DNA of 43,979 nucleotides from a virus: IMG/VR virus record IMGVR_UViG_3300046011_003387, positions 1-43,979 of that record. One strand, 5' to 3'. Both the position numbers and the translations under genes were made by a program. Under the pieces are notes generated by a model. That model made no database searches and was not told the DNA's origin. It saw only the letters and a list, made by a program, of their open reading frames with translations. Positions 1-7,395 of the stretch are shown here, piece after piece; the first letter of the stretch is position 1, and each line of letters starts with the position of its first letter.

Positions 1-1
1 T

Positions 2-760
2 GTTAATATACCTACTGGAACAATAACAACAACAGGGCAATTTATTGCCGCATTGGCAACAACCGCAAATGTATTAGTGGGTAATCCTGGTATTATAAAT
101 ATTTTAACAATAGGTAATGTAAGAAGAACAAGTGGGAGTGGAACGGCTGAGTTTTATTATGAAGTTTATCATAGAGATTCAGGCGGAACTGAAACTCTTA
201 TTTCTACTTCTAGTAAAACACCGCCTATCAACACAAATGTTTATACAGAGTTTTTAGCAGCTTCTTTACTAAATAATGGAACTTTTTTAGCAACTGACAG
301 AATAGTTATAAAGTATTACGCTGACAGAGTCGGAAGCGGCAGCAATCCAAATTATGATTTTCAGTTTGGAGGTACAAGCCCTGTAAGAACAAACTTCCCT
401 GTCCCTGCAACAAATATACCTTTAGATGCAATACCCACAGATGGAAGTACAAATGGTGTACAGAGCAACGGTGTGTTTGATGCTTTGGCTTTGAAGCAAG
501 ATAAATTTATACAAAACACAAGCATATCGCTACTTGTTGCTGGATGGGCTTTAGTTGGAATTTACTACGAGTATACTTACACTGATGCAAATATAACTGC
601 TACGTCGTTCATTAATTTTACACCTAATAACGCTAGTAACTTAGAGGTGACGAGTTGTAAGATGCTTCCTCAGATAGATGCCGCGGCTGGAAGTTGTAAA
701 TTTTATACAATGTTTCCGCCTCAGACAGATATAGTTGGAAATTTAACAATATTTAAATAA
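2..760 (+). CDS. Tail fibre / receptor-binding-like protein, 5' end outside the window
   Basis: The reading frame is open from base 2 with no stop upstream, so the first ATG-like start at 53 (a TTG) is probably internal and the true start lies before the window. The visible part is rich in Thr, Asn, Ser and Gly, with alternating hydrophobic residues as in beta-rich fibres. Near residue 140 of the visible part lies a PTDGSTNGVQSNGVFDAL stretch followed by ALKQDK. This kind of linker is common in phage tail fibres just before a receptor-binding tip. The stop overlaps the start of the next gene (TAATG), which encodes a leucine-rich-repeat protein, and the pair probably forms the host-recognition apparatus. 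The function is inferred from composition, motif and position; no fold was identified. Confidence 0.6.
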   Translation, partial: VNIPTGTITTTGQFIAALATTANVLVGNPGIINILTIGNVRRTSGSGTAEFYYEVYHRDSGGTETLISTSSKTPPINTNVYTEFLAASLLNNGTFLATDRIVIKYYADRVGSGSNPNYDFQFGGTSPVRTNFPVPATNIPLDAIPTDGSTNGVQSNGVFDALALKQDKFIQNTSISLLVAGWALVGIYYEYTYTDANITATSFINFTPNNASNLEVTSCKMLPQIDAAAGSCKFYTMFPPQTDIVGNLTIFK

Positions 761-2955
761 TGGGAGTTCAATTACCAATACAGAATTTTTTCAAACCAAA
801 GCCTACTCCTACAGATTGGGAGAGACCTCTTGATTGGATTCCAATTACAGATGTCGCAGGCGAAGTTCAGATGTTAGTAGCTGATGTTAACCTAGCTAAT
901 TTTACAATTAGAACTCAGTTTACAAGGACAACAGGTAACATTTATATTGATTGGGGAGATGGTGTTACTGACACAATAACCACTACAGGAACTACCAATA
1001 CTTCTCACCAATATGTTATAGGCACAGGTACACCTTGCTCAAGAGGGTATACTACGTTTAAGATTAGAATTTATGGTGATCCTACTTGTGTTATTACATT
1101 TGCTCAATGTGTTGCGCCTATTATAACAGGTAACTCATTGGCTTATCAGATGGGGCTTTTAGAAGTTTATTATGGCAATGGAACAAGCGTTGCATCTGCG
1201 CCAACTTATGGTAATGTAGGTTCAGCTGCTACAGTAGTTGGAGGATTTGGATTTTTAGAATATGTAAAATTACCAGCATCTGTAGGTTGGACCTCTGGGA
1301 TTGGATTTATGTTTTCTCAAAATACATCAATACAAAAGGTAATATTACCAACTACATTTACAGGTGTTGTTGCAGATTTTAGGCACTTTTTTAGTGGCTG
1401 TACCAATCTAAGAGGAGAATATGTAATACCTAGTTCTCCCGTTTTAACAGGTAATCAATTAGAATCTACATTCTCAGGATGTTATAATATAACAAAGGTT
1501 ACATTACCAAATGTAATAAACGTAACGACACTAAATAACACATTCACAAACTGTGCATCATTAAAAAATATAACACTACCAAGTATAAGTACAGTAACTA
1601 CTTTAACAGCAATATTTGATGGATGTACTAGTTTAGAGTGGGTGAGGTTTACAGACTTACCAACTCCTGCTCTTTTAACTGGTGTTGATTTAGGAAATGG
1701 TTTTAGAAACTGCGTATCTTTAGAGAATGTATATTTTCCAGCAACCTGCTCTTCTAATGCTAGATATAGCTTAGCATCAACGTTTAGTAACTGCGCTAAT
1801 TTAAAAAGATTGCTATTTCCTTTAGGGTTTGATGCAACTTCATTGTCACTTGCATTTGGAACAGCAGTATCACTAACTTCTGTAATTTTTCAAAATGGAT
1901 TTACAGCGTGTACAACTATAGCTAACGCATTTAACGGTTGTAGAAATTTATACGAGTTAGTTCTACCATCCACTCTAGGAGGAGGATTAACCACAGGAAC
2001 TACTGCATTTGCAGGCTGCTCAGCTTTAGAGAGTGTTGTAATACCAAATACATATAACTTTACAGGAAGTTTAAGCTCTATGTTTAGTGGTTGTACAAGT
2101 ATTAGAAGTATTACAATGCCTAATACAGCGCAAAATAGTATAACAACTATGAACTCATTTGCTCAAGATTGTAGAGCATTAGAAACAATAGTTATGCCTT
2201 CTTCAATGACAGGGGCTACTGATTTAACATTAATGTTTAGTGAATGCAATAGTTTGAAGTCTATTGTACTTCCGCCTACAATGAATAGTGTTACAACGAT
2301 GGCAACAGCGTTTACAAACTGTTATGCTTTAGAAAGTATAACAATGCCAACATCAATGAGCAGTTGTAGTAATTTTAATAGTACATTCATTAGAAATAGA
2401 GAGTTAGTTACATTAACTATGCCTGCCACTGTGGGCGCAGGAACAAACTGGATTACAGCATTTTTTCAATGTCTTGCATTAAAAACGTTAATTCTACCTA
2501 CATCACAAACAACAACATTATTAAATGCAAATCAACTTATAGAGAGTTGCGGAAGTCTTACTACAATAACTAACGTTGATAAGTTAGGAAGTTTAGGAGC
2601 CACTCCCTTGGTAAATTTAAGCGGGCTTATTGGAGCTAATTTAGTGCCATCTTTAAGTTTTAGATGTCCTATGTCAATATTTGGATTTAGTGGATCAGCC
2701 ACGACCACCAATCTAATAACATCTATAAGATTTTTAAATACATCAGCAGGGCAATGGACAGGAGCTTCTCCACAGATAAACATAAGTTACACATCTCTAT
2801 CTACAGCAGCTTTAGTGACACTTTTTAATGATATGGCTGCACAAGGAGTCGTTGTAGGGAAAACAATTAACATAACAGGAGCTACAGGGGCCGCTGGATT
2901 AACGGCAGCAAATAGATTAATAATAACTTCATTAGGATGGACAATAGTGGGATAA
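760..2955 (+). CDS. BspA-like leucine-rich-repeat protein, probable receptor-binding or adhesion virion protein
   Basis: The 731-residue product carries about 17 tandem repeats of roughly 24-26 residues from about residue 185 to 610, of the form xFxxCxxLxxIxLPxxxxxxTxL (for example MFSGCTSIRSITMPN and AFTNCYALESITMPT). This is the BspA/LRR_5 type seen in surface proteins of Bacteroidetes, protists and mycoplasmas. An N-terminal IDWGDG motif near residue 67 followed by SHQYV resembles a PKD-like beta-sandwich. The Cys in each repeat is well kept. There is no signal peptide or membrane anchor, so a virion role is more likely than host-surface display. The start overlaps the stop of the upstream fibre-like gene (TAATG), consistent with coupled translation. 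A role in binding host surface proteins or glycans is inferred. Confidence 0.75.
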   Translation: MGVQLPIQNFFKPKPTPTDWERPLDWIPITDVAGEVQMLVADVNLANFTIRTQFTRTTGNIYIDWGDGVTDTITTTGTTNTSHQYVIGTGTPCSRGYTTFKIRIYGDPTCVITFAQCVAPIITGNSLAYQMGLLEVYYGNGTSVASAPTYGNVGSAATVVGGFGFLEYVKLPASVGWTSGIGFMFSQNTSIQKVILPTTFTGVVADFRHFFSGCTNLRGEYVIPSSPVLTGNQLESTFSGCYNITKVTLPNVINVTTLNNTFTNCASLKNITLPSISTVTTLTAIFDGCTSLEWVRFTDLPTPALLTGVDLGNGFRNCVSLENVYFPATCSSNARYSLASTFSNCANLKRLLFPLGFDATSLSLAFGTAVSLTSVIFQNGFTACTTIANAFNGCRNLYELVLPSTLGGGLTTGTTAFAGCSALESVVIPNTYNFTGSLSSMFSGCTSIRSITMPNTAQNSITTMNSFAQDCRALETIVMPSSMTGATDLTLMFSECNSLKSIVLPPTMNSVTTMATAFTNCYALESITMPTSMSSCSNFNSTFIRNRELVTLTMPATVGAGTNWITAFFQCLALKTLILPTSQTTTLLNANQLIESCGSLTTITNVDKLGSLGATPLVNLSGLIGANLVPSLSFRCPMSIFGFSGSATTTNLITSIRFLNTSAGQWTGASPQINISYTSLSTAALVTLFNDMAAQGVVVGKTINITGATGAAGLTAANRLIITSLGWTIVG

Positions 2956-3119
2956 CAACGGAAGGGTTTTATAAACAGGACGGAGATAGTTGGATTTATG
3001 CTCCTAACTTTATTTATTCTGAAACGTATGAGTTAAAAAAAGAATTAAAAGATACGTACTCCTATCCGGTAGATGGATGGGTATGGTATGATGAACAACC
3101 TTATAATACAGAAATATGA
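2937..3119 (+). CDS. Small protein of unknown function
   Basis: This 60-residue product is rich in Tyr, Trp and Asp (SWIYAPNFIYSETYELKK, GWVWYDEQPYN) and has no recognised domain. It overlaps the end of the repeat protein by 19 bases and its stop overlaps the next start (ATGA at 3116-3119), so it sits inside a tightly packed run of genes. Position between the tail-tip genes and the lysis genes suggests either a small tail component or a lysis accessory. I do not recognise the family. Confidence 0.6.
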   Translation: MDNSGITTEGFYKQDGDSWIYAPNFIYSETYELKKELKDTYSYPVDGWVWYDEQPYNTEI

Positions 3120-3367
3120 GAAACGCACTACACGTAATACTTGGAACAGCTATAATGTTTATAATTGGATGGTTAACTGGATTTAACGACTACACAACGG
3201 AAAGTAAGTATATTGGTGTTCCTTTATTGTCGGCCATCTTGGGTATTTTTGTGGGGTATGGATGGGAGTTATACCATTGGGACAGAACAGGTGCTTATAT
3301 AGACAAAAATGATATTATAAGAACAGCAATAGGATTTTTAATTGGGGGGTTATTAGCAACAATATGA
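3116..3367 (+). CDS. Small membrane protein, lysis-region (holin candidate)
   Basis: The 83-residue product has three hydrophobic segments, about residues 7-23, 32-48 and 66-83, joined by a charged stretch with YHWDRTGAYIDKND. It overlaps both neighbours by four bases (ATGA). Its place at the head of a cluster with another two-helix membrane protein, a coiled-coil/TM protein, a putative peptidoglycan enzyme and a spanin-like lipoprotein fits a holin or a holin partner. Holins share no universal sequence motif, so this rests on topology and context only. Confidence 0.55.
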   Translation: MRNALHVILGTAIMFIIGWLTGFNDYTTESKYIGVPLLSAILGIFVGYGWELYHWDRTGAYIDKNDIIRTAIGFLIGGLLATI

Positions 3368-3576
3368 GCAAAAAAAATTTAGATACACTTATAAACAAAT
3401 GGATAAGCAGGAAGCTATTCGTTTTTTTAATAGCCAGCGGACTATTAATGTTTGCGGACTTAGAATCTTCGGATTGGACACTAATCGCGGTTGCATATTT
3501 AAGCAGTCAAACCGTATTAGATTCCGTTACTATCTATTCTAAAATGAAAAATACAAATAATAACGAACAAGCATAA
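3364..3576 (+). CDS. Small membrane protein, lysis-region (holin candidate)
   Basis: The 70-residue product has a basic N-terminus (SKKNLDTLINKWISRK), a hydrophobic segment at about 18-33, a short polar turn with ESSDWT, a second hydrophobic segment at about 38-55, and a polar Asn-rich tail. Two-helix topology with a charged tail is typical of class II holins. The start overlaps the previous stop (ATGA). Of the three small membrane proteins in the cassette this has the most holin-like layout, but the assignment remains inference. Confidence 0.55.
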   Translation: MSKKNLDTLINKWISRKLFVFLIASGLLMFADLESSDWTLIAVAYLSSQTVLDSVTIYSKMKNTNNNEQA

Positions 3577-3579
3577 ACA

Positions 3580-3888
3580 ATGATTATGAGTGAGGACAGT
3601 GAAAGACTTGACCGCCTTGAGCACCATTTCAGAATATACAAACAAGATTTAAGCGACATCAAAGATAGTGTAAAAGAAATAAAAATACTATTAGGTGGAT
3701 CGGCTTTAAATGGCAATAAAGGGTTTGTGCATTTAATGGAATTAAACGACGAGAAAATAGAAATCTTAGAGAAAGAATTAACACAAATTAAAAACGAATT
3801 TGAGACAGCTAAGTTCTGGGGTAAAGGCGTAACAGGTGTTGCATTCGTAACATTAGGTTTAATTATTAAAAAAATATTAAGTTTATAA
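3580..3888 (+). CDS. Coiled-coil protein with C-terminal membrane anchor, XhlA-like layout
   Basis: The 102-residue product starts MIMSEDSERL; the ATG at 3586 is an alternative start. Residues about 5-75 are highly charged and predicted helical or coiled-coil (DRLEHHFRIYKQDLSDIKD, LEKELTQIKNEFE). A hydrophobic segment of about 17 residues near 82-98 precedes the C-terminus. This order (coiled coil, then a terminal TM helix) matches the hemolysin XhlA type proteins found beside holins and endolysins. It lies three bases from the stop of the holin candidate and three bases before the DUF5675 gene. It probably helps anchor or regulate the lysis machinery; this is inferred from layout. Confidence 0.55.
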   Translation: MIMSEDSERLDRLEHHFRIYKQDLSDIKDSVKEIKILLGGSALNGNKGFVHLMELNDEKIEILEKELTQIKNEFETAKFWGKGVTGVAFVTLGLIIKKILSL

Positions 3889-3891
3889 ATT

Positions 3892-4278
3892 ATGTTAATA
3901 GTAGTAAGGAGATTGTACAAAGGAGAAAACTCTGTAATAGGAGAGATGACTGTAGATGGTATTTTTGAGTGCTTTACTTTAGAGGATTTAGAAAGGCCTG
4001 TAAAAATAAAAGGAGAGACAGCAATACCAAAGGGGACATATAAAGTAATAATAAACCAATCTAACAGGTTTAAAAGATTATTGCCACTATTACTTAACGT
4101 GCCAGGTTTCGAAGGGGTAAGAATTCATTCTGGGAATACCAACCATAATACAGAAGGATGTATATTAGTTGGCCAGACAAGACACAAGGAATTCATTGGG
4201 CAATCAAGAAAAGCATTTGATAAGTTATTTAAAAAGATGCAAAAAGCAAAAGACATAACATTAATAATTCAATCATAA
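3892..4278 (+). CDS. DUF5675-family protein, putative peptidoglycan-acting lysis enzyme
   Basis: The 128-residue product matches the DUF5675 pattern. It has CFTLED near residue 27, AIPKGTY at 44-50, LPLLLNVPGF near 64-73, and the signature VRIHSGN (77-82) followed by TEGCILVG (87-94). The His79 and Cys90 arrangement (HSGN...GCI) recalls the HG...GC catalytic pair of L,D-transpeptidase (YkuD-like) enzymes, which suggests cleavage or remodelling of peptidoglycan; that functional link is inference. No signal peptide is visible, so export would need a holin. It sits between the coiled-coil/TM protein and the spanin-like gene and overlaps the latter by one base (TAATG), the usual place for an endolysin. 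No other endolysin candidate is visible nearby. Confidence 0.7.
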   Translation: MLIVVRRLYKGENSVIGEMTVDGIFECFTLEDLERPVKIKGETAIPKGTYKVIINQSNRFKRLLPLLLNVPGFEGVRIHSGNTNHNTEGCILVGQTRHKEFIGQSRKAFDKLFKKMQKAKDITLIIQS

Positions 4279-4766
4279 TGAGGAGTTTTATATTTATTAT
4301 ACTTATACTGCTAACGTCGTGTTCTTCAAGAAAGGTATTAGTAAACACGGAAGAGACGAAGAAAGATAGCGTTACAGAAACAAAGATAGTAGTTGAAAAA
4401 TCAGAGAAGAAAGATAAAGAGGATTCTACAAGCATAGTCACTAATACCGATAGCAGCGAAATAACTATAACGCCTATAGATACAAGTAAGGCTATTATAA
4501 TTGACGGCAAAAGTTATAAAAATGTTATTTTAAATATTAAAAAGAATAAGTCTAACACACTGTATACAAACACTAATAAAGAATCGAGCACAAAAAACAT
4601 CGATTCGGTAGCAACTAGTAAAACTAAAGTAAATGAACAGGAGGAGTCCAAAATTAAGTTGGTGGATAGAAAAATTAATTATCTTGGGTTATTCTGGTTG
4701 GGATTACTAATTTTAATATTATACATACTATGGCGAAACAAGCATCGGATACTAAACGTATTGTAA
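4278..4766 (+). CDS. Lipoprotein with C-terminal transmembrane helix, unimolecular spanin-like
   Basis: The 162-residue product begins with a short hydrophobic signal and a lipobox LTSC (residues 12-15), predicting lipid attachment at Cys15. The middle is a highly charged Lys/Ser/Thr/Asp/Glu-rich region without hydrophobic patches. A single hydrophobic segment at about 136-152 (LGLFWLGLLILILYILW) is followed by a basic tail RNKHRI. An outer-membrane lipid anchor plus an inner-membrane helix in one chain is the layout of u-spanins such as phage T1 gp11, which fuse inner and outer membranes at the last step of lysis. Neighbours are the putative endolysin and holin candidates. The sequence is not compared with any known spanin, so the call rests on topology and place. 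Confidence 0.7.
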   Translation: MRSFIFIILILLTSCSSRKVLVNTEETKKDSVTETKIVVEKSEKKDKEDSTSIVTNTDSSEITITPIDTSKAIIIDGKSYKNVILNIKKNKSNTLYTNTNKESSTKNIDSVATSKTKVNEQEESKIKLVDRKINYLGLFWLGLLILILYILWRNKHRILNVL

Positions 4767-4861
4767 AAAGTATATCTAGACCGGGTATACATTCTAAGAA
4801 TAAAACTTCAAGTTTAAAAACATCCAAAAATTACAAGAAGCCATATAAAGGCCAAGGCTAA
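4730..4861 (+). CDS. 43-residue basic protein, conserved phage type
   Basis: A short frame starts at ATG 4730, inside the end of the spanin-like gene, and stops at 4859-4861. The product is strongly basic. Its middle carries SRPGIHSKNKTSSLK and its end KNYKKPYKGQG. From memory, small proteins with a RPGxHxKxKTSxxKxSKNYKKxYxGQG pattern occur in many Bacteroidetes phages; this is recall, not a search. The overlap of 37 bases with the upstream gene in another frame, and the match to that pattern, argue that it is real. Function is unknown; the charge suggests nucleic acid or membrane-surface binding. Confidence 0.6.
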   Translation: MAKQASDTKRIVKSISRPGIHSKNKTSSLKTSKNYKKPYKGQG

Positions 4862-4882
4862 GTAAAAAAAGGAAAAAGCAGG

Positions 4883-4901
4883 TGATATATAAGGTATATC
4901 A
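4883..4901. promoter_or_regulatory. Inverted repeat in the groEL leader
   Basis: TGATATA at 4883-4889 and TATATCA at 4895-4901 form a perfect 7-base inverted repeat around TAAGG, 19 bases before the groEL start. It could be an operator, a weak hairpin or chance in AT-rich DNA. It lies in the only non-coding gap (4862-4919) before the chaperonin genes, so it is a reasonable place for a promoter or regulatory site. Confidence 0.3.
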
Positions 4902-4919
4902 ATTTAATCAAATAAAATT

Positions 4920-6464
4920 ATGTCGGACGCTATAGTCAAAAATTTAAGTTTTGGTAAAGAAGCCAGTGATAAGGTATTCGCTGGTATTGAAAAGTTAACA
5001 AAAGCAGTTAGCTCAACATTAGGAGCAAGCGGTAAGTGCGTATTATTGGAGGATTCTTTAGGGAGACCAATTATAACAAAAGATGGTGTAACAGTTGCGG
5101 ATTCAATTATCTTGTTAGATCCTGTAGAAAATATGGGGGCTACACTATTAAAAGAGGCAGCAAGAAAAACTGTCAGAGAAGCAGGTGATGGCACAACAAC
5201 CGCAACAGTACTAGCGCACTCTATTTTGAAGAACGCTTATGCAGTTGAAAATCCGAACGAAAGAAAAATTAAAGAAGGAATAAATAAAGCTGTTGACAAT
5301 GTTATAGCGTACCTTGAGGGAATAGCTATAACAGTTGATGATAACATGCTAAACCAGATAGCCACCATATCAACAAACAATGACCCTGAATTAGGCAAGC
5401 TGGTTGGCGATGCTTTTAGATCTGTTGGAAATACCGGGGTTGTAATGATGGAAACAACATCTGATCCAGAATGCAGCTTAGAATTAGTTGAAGGCATACA
5501 ATGCAATATGGGATTAAAGAATATGCATTTTGTAACTAATCAAAAAAGCAAAACTGCAGAACTAGACAATCCACTAGTATTATTGGTTGAATCGCCTATA
5601 GATAACATAAGACAAATACAATCTATACTAGAGTATGTTATAAAAAATAATAAATCATTGTTAATAGTTAGTGACATGGATCCAATTCCATTATCCACAT
5701 TAGCAATGAATAAATTAAAAGGCAATATAAAAATAAACATTATTGATGCGCCAACATTTGGTGTCAATAGAAAAGAAATATTTGATGATCTAGCGTTACT
5801 TACAGGAGCTACAGTAATAAACGAAGACCTTGGTGATGATTTAGATTTAATACAGCCTGATATGTTGGGAACTTGTGTTAAAAGTATTACAAGCCAAGAA
5901 GAAACAATATTACATATAGGAGAAACTCCAGAAGGCGTTTTAGAGATCATAGAAGACATTAAAAAGTCTTTATTAGAAAAACCTTCCGCAAACAAAGTAA
6001 TAGCTTTAGAAAAAAGACTAGCAAGATTAACCGGTAGAATTGCTTTAGTAAAAGTAGGAGCAAATTCTGAGATAGAATTAAAAGAATTAGCAGATAGAGT
6101 TGAAGACGCTATTTGTGCAACCAAGGCAGCGATTAAAGAAGGTATTGTACCAGGAGGAGGAATTGCTTTATTGAATGCTTCTCATAACATAGATACCTTC
6201 TCACTTGGAGAAGAAATATTGATGGATTCTATTAGAGCGCCATTCAAAACTATATTAGATAATGCGGGTATTGAAAATGCTCCATTAGAAACAATATCAA
6301 AGATTGGCTATGGCTTGAATGTTGTAACAGGAGAAACTGTTAATATGATTGAAGCTGGCATAATAGATCCATTGCTTGTTACTAAAAGCGCATTAAGAAA
6401 TGCAGCGTCTGTAGCCACAACTATATTATCAACTGATTGTGTAATTAATAATCTACGAGCATAA
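4920..6464 (+). CDS. groEL: Phage-encoded GroEL-type chaperonin (Hsp60)
   Basis: The 514-residue product is a full group I chaperonin: two equatorial halves, intermediate and apical domains. ATP-site motifs are present, TKDGVTVA (Asp55) and GDGTTTATVLA (Asp90), as is RVEDA with Asp396 and GIVPGGGIAL just after it. These three Asp correspond to E. coli Asp52, Asp87 and Asp398, so ATPase activity should be intact. It is shorter than the usual ~545 residues and lacks the C-terminal Gly-Gly-Met tail. The apical region keeps VEGIQCNMG and DAPTFG, but several hydrophobic substrate/GroES-binding positions look replaced by polar residues (GLKNMHF, IRQIQSIL). The stop overlaps groES by one base. The order groEL-groES is the reverse of bacterial operons. 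It probably folds virion proteins such as the capsid protein in the cytoplasm; that role is inferred. Confidence 0.95.
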   Translation: MSDAIVKNLSFGKEASDKVFAGIEKLTKAVSSTLGASGKCVLLEDSLGRPIITKDGVTVADSIILLDPVENMGATLLKEAARKTVREAGDGTTTATVLAHSILKNAYAVENPNERKIKEGINKAVDNVIAYLEGIAITVDDNMLNQIATISTNNDPELGKLVGDAFRSVGNTGVVMMETTSDPECSLELVEGIQCNMGLKNMHFVTNQKSKTAELDNPLVLLVESPIDNIRQIQSILEYVIKNNKSLLIVSDMDPIPLSTLAMNKLKGNIKINIIDAPTFGVNRKEIFDDLALLTGATVINEDLGDDLDLIQPDMLGTCVKSITSQEETILHIGETPEGVLEIIEDIKKSLLEKPSANKVIALEKRLARLTGRIALVKVGANSEIELKELADRVEDAICATKAAIKEGIVPGGGIALLNASHNIDTFSLGEEILMDSIRAPFKTILDNAGIENAPLETISKIGYGLNVVTGETVNMIEAGIIDPLLVTKSALRNAASVATTILSTDCVINNLRA

Positions 6465-6724
6465 TGAAAGCAGTTGGTAAAAGATTAATTATAGAGAAAG
6501 TAAAAGAAGGTACTACGGAAACAAAAGGAGGGCTTCTATTAGCGGAAAATCATAGAGAAGACATTAGATATATAGAAGCTAAAGTTATTAGTGTAGGAGA
6601 TGAAGTAGTAGGCGTTAAAGAAGGAGATCATATATTCTATGACAGACATAACGGGCATAAGATTGAGCCTGGTAAAGAAACTTACTATGTTATACGGTTA
6701 GACGATGTTGTAGTTGTGTTATGA
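6464..6724 (+). CDS. groES: GroES-type co-chaperonin
   Basis: The 86-residue product matches the 10-kDa co-chaperonin in length and layout. It has KAVGKRLIIEK at the start; a mobile-loop region ETKGGLLLAENHREDI in which the hydrophobic tripeptide that docks onto GroEL is Leu-Leu-Leu; AKVISVGDEV; VKEGDHIFYDRHNGHKIEPG; and YYVIRLDDVVVVL at the end. It would cap the phage GroEL ring and close the folding chamber. The start overlaps the groEL stop (TAATG) and its own stop overlaps the next gene (ATGA), so the three are probably translated together. Pairing with the adjacent GroEL rather than the host ring is likely but not shown. Confidence 0.93.
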   Translation: MKAVGKRLIIEKVKEGTTETKGGLLLAENHREDIRYIEAKVISVGDEVVGVKEGDHIFYDRHNGHKIEPGKETYYVIRLDDVVVVL

Positions 6725-7182
6725 GCCGTTTAGAGCCATCAGATATTAAAGAGTTAGGTTTACTAAAACATTATAGAATAATAAGACGCTGGGCTTGTAG
6801 GAACAATAATTTGACCGATGCCGATCTAGAGTTGTTAATCTATTTTGATTGCATGGAATTCTTTACAAAACAAGATTATAAAATAGGTACTTATGCTTAC
6901 AGTTGGGATAATAAGCGCTGGAACAATTTATTAAAAGAAGGGTGGATAGTGGTTTGGAGAAATAGAAACCATACAACCCAAAAATACAATATATATAAAG
7001 TTTCATTTAAGTGTAAACAACTAATAAGTAGGATGTACCGTATAATGCTTGGAAAAGAAGATTTACCAACCAGCCATAGAAATACTATAATGAGCGGTAA
7101 AACATATATGGATAACCTCATGATAACCGCAATAAAAAACGTAAACAAAGATAAAACAAGACGCAATGATGAATCAACTTGA
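6721..7182 (+). CDS. Winged-helix-like DNA-binding protein (putative)
   Basis: The 153-residue product has helical stretches LKHYRIIRRWACRNNN and TDADLELLIYFDCMEFF, then a segment with WDNKRWNNLLKEGWIVVWRNRN that looks like a recognition helix followed by a beta-wing, and a basic C-terminal tail with KNVNKDKTRRND. The pattern resembles a MarR-type winged helix. It overlaps groES by four bases (ATGA) and the next gene by 17 bases. It might regulate late phage genes or bind DNA in the virion. The fold is inferred from pattern only and no ligand pocket is evident. Confidence 0.5.
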   Translation: MSRLEPSDIKELGLLKHYRIIRRWACRNNNLTDADLELLIYFDCMEFFTKQDYKIGTYAYSWDNKRWNNLLKEGWIVVWRNRNHTTQKYNIYKVSFKCKQLISRMYRIMLGKEDLPTSHRNTIMSGKTYMDNLMITAIKNVNKDKTRRNDEST

Positions 7183-7393
7183 GCCAACGCCAATAAATCC
7201 AACAGGGTTTACAAATACAAATAATATACAAGGTGTTTTTGGAGAACAAATGCCAAATACATTTACAAGGAATGTTAATAATCCTTACAGTCAACCAGGT
7301 ATGGAGCAAGGTAATGCATTATCAACGCCTATCCCTCCTCCTGCCGGAGTTGAAACGCCTATAACACCTAAATACGATATAAACAATTACTAA
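7166..7393 (+). CDS. Small Pro/Asn-rich protein of unknown function
   Basis: The 75-residue product is rich in Asn, Pro, Thr and Gln and likely disordered (for example LSTPIPPPAGVETPITPKYD). It begins with two Met codons (7166 and 7169) inside the end of the previous gene. It lies just upstream of another small protein with a two-base gap. No domain is recognised. Its place among small structural-region genes suggests a minor virion part, but nothing in the sequence proves it. Confidence 0.5.
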   Translation: MMNQLEPTPINPTGFTNTNNIQGVFGEQMPNTFTRNVNNPYSQPGMEQGNALSTPIPPPAGVETPITPKYDINNY

Positions 7394-7395
7394 CT

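Noticed and set aside
53-58. TTG at 53 as the start of the first gene
   Set aside because: The frame is open upstream to base 2 with fibre-like residues, so the gene most likely begins outside the window.
3534-3920. - strand frame of 128 codons over the lysis cassette
   Set aside because: It is opposite a coiled-coil/TM gene with tight spacing to its neighbours; the reverse reading is low-complexity Ser/Leu/Ile.
5540-6124. 194-codon frame on the - strand
   Set aside because: It lies wholly within groEL, opposite its well-conserved apical and equatorial regions, and its translation has no recognisable pattern.
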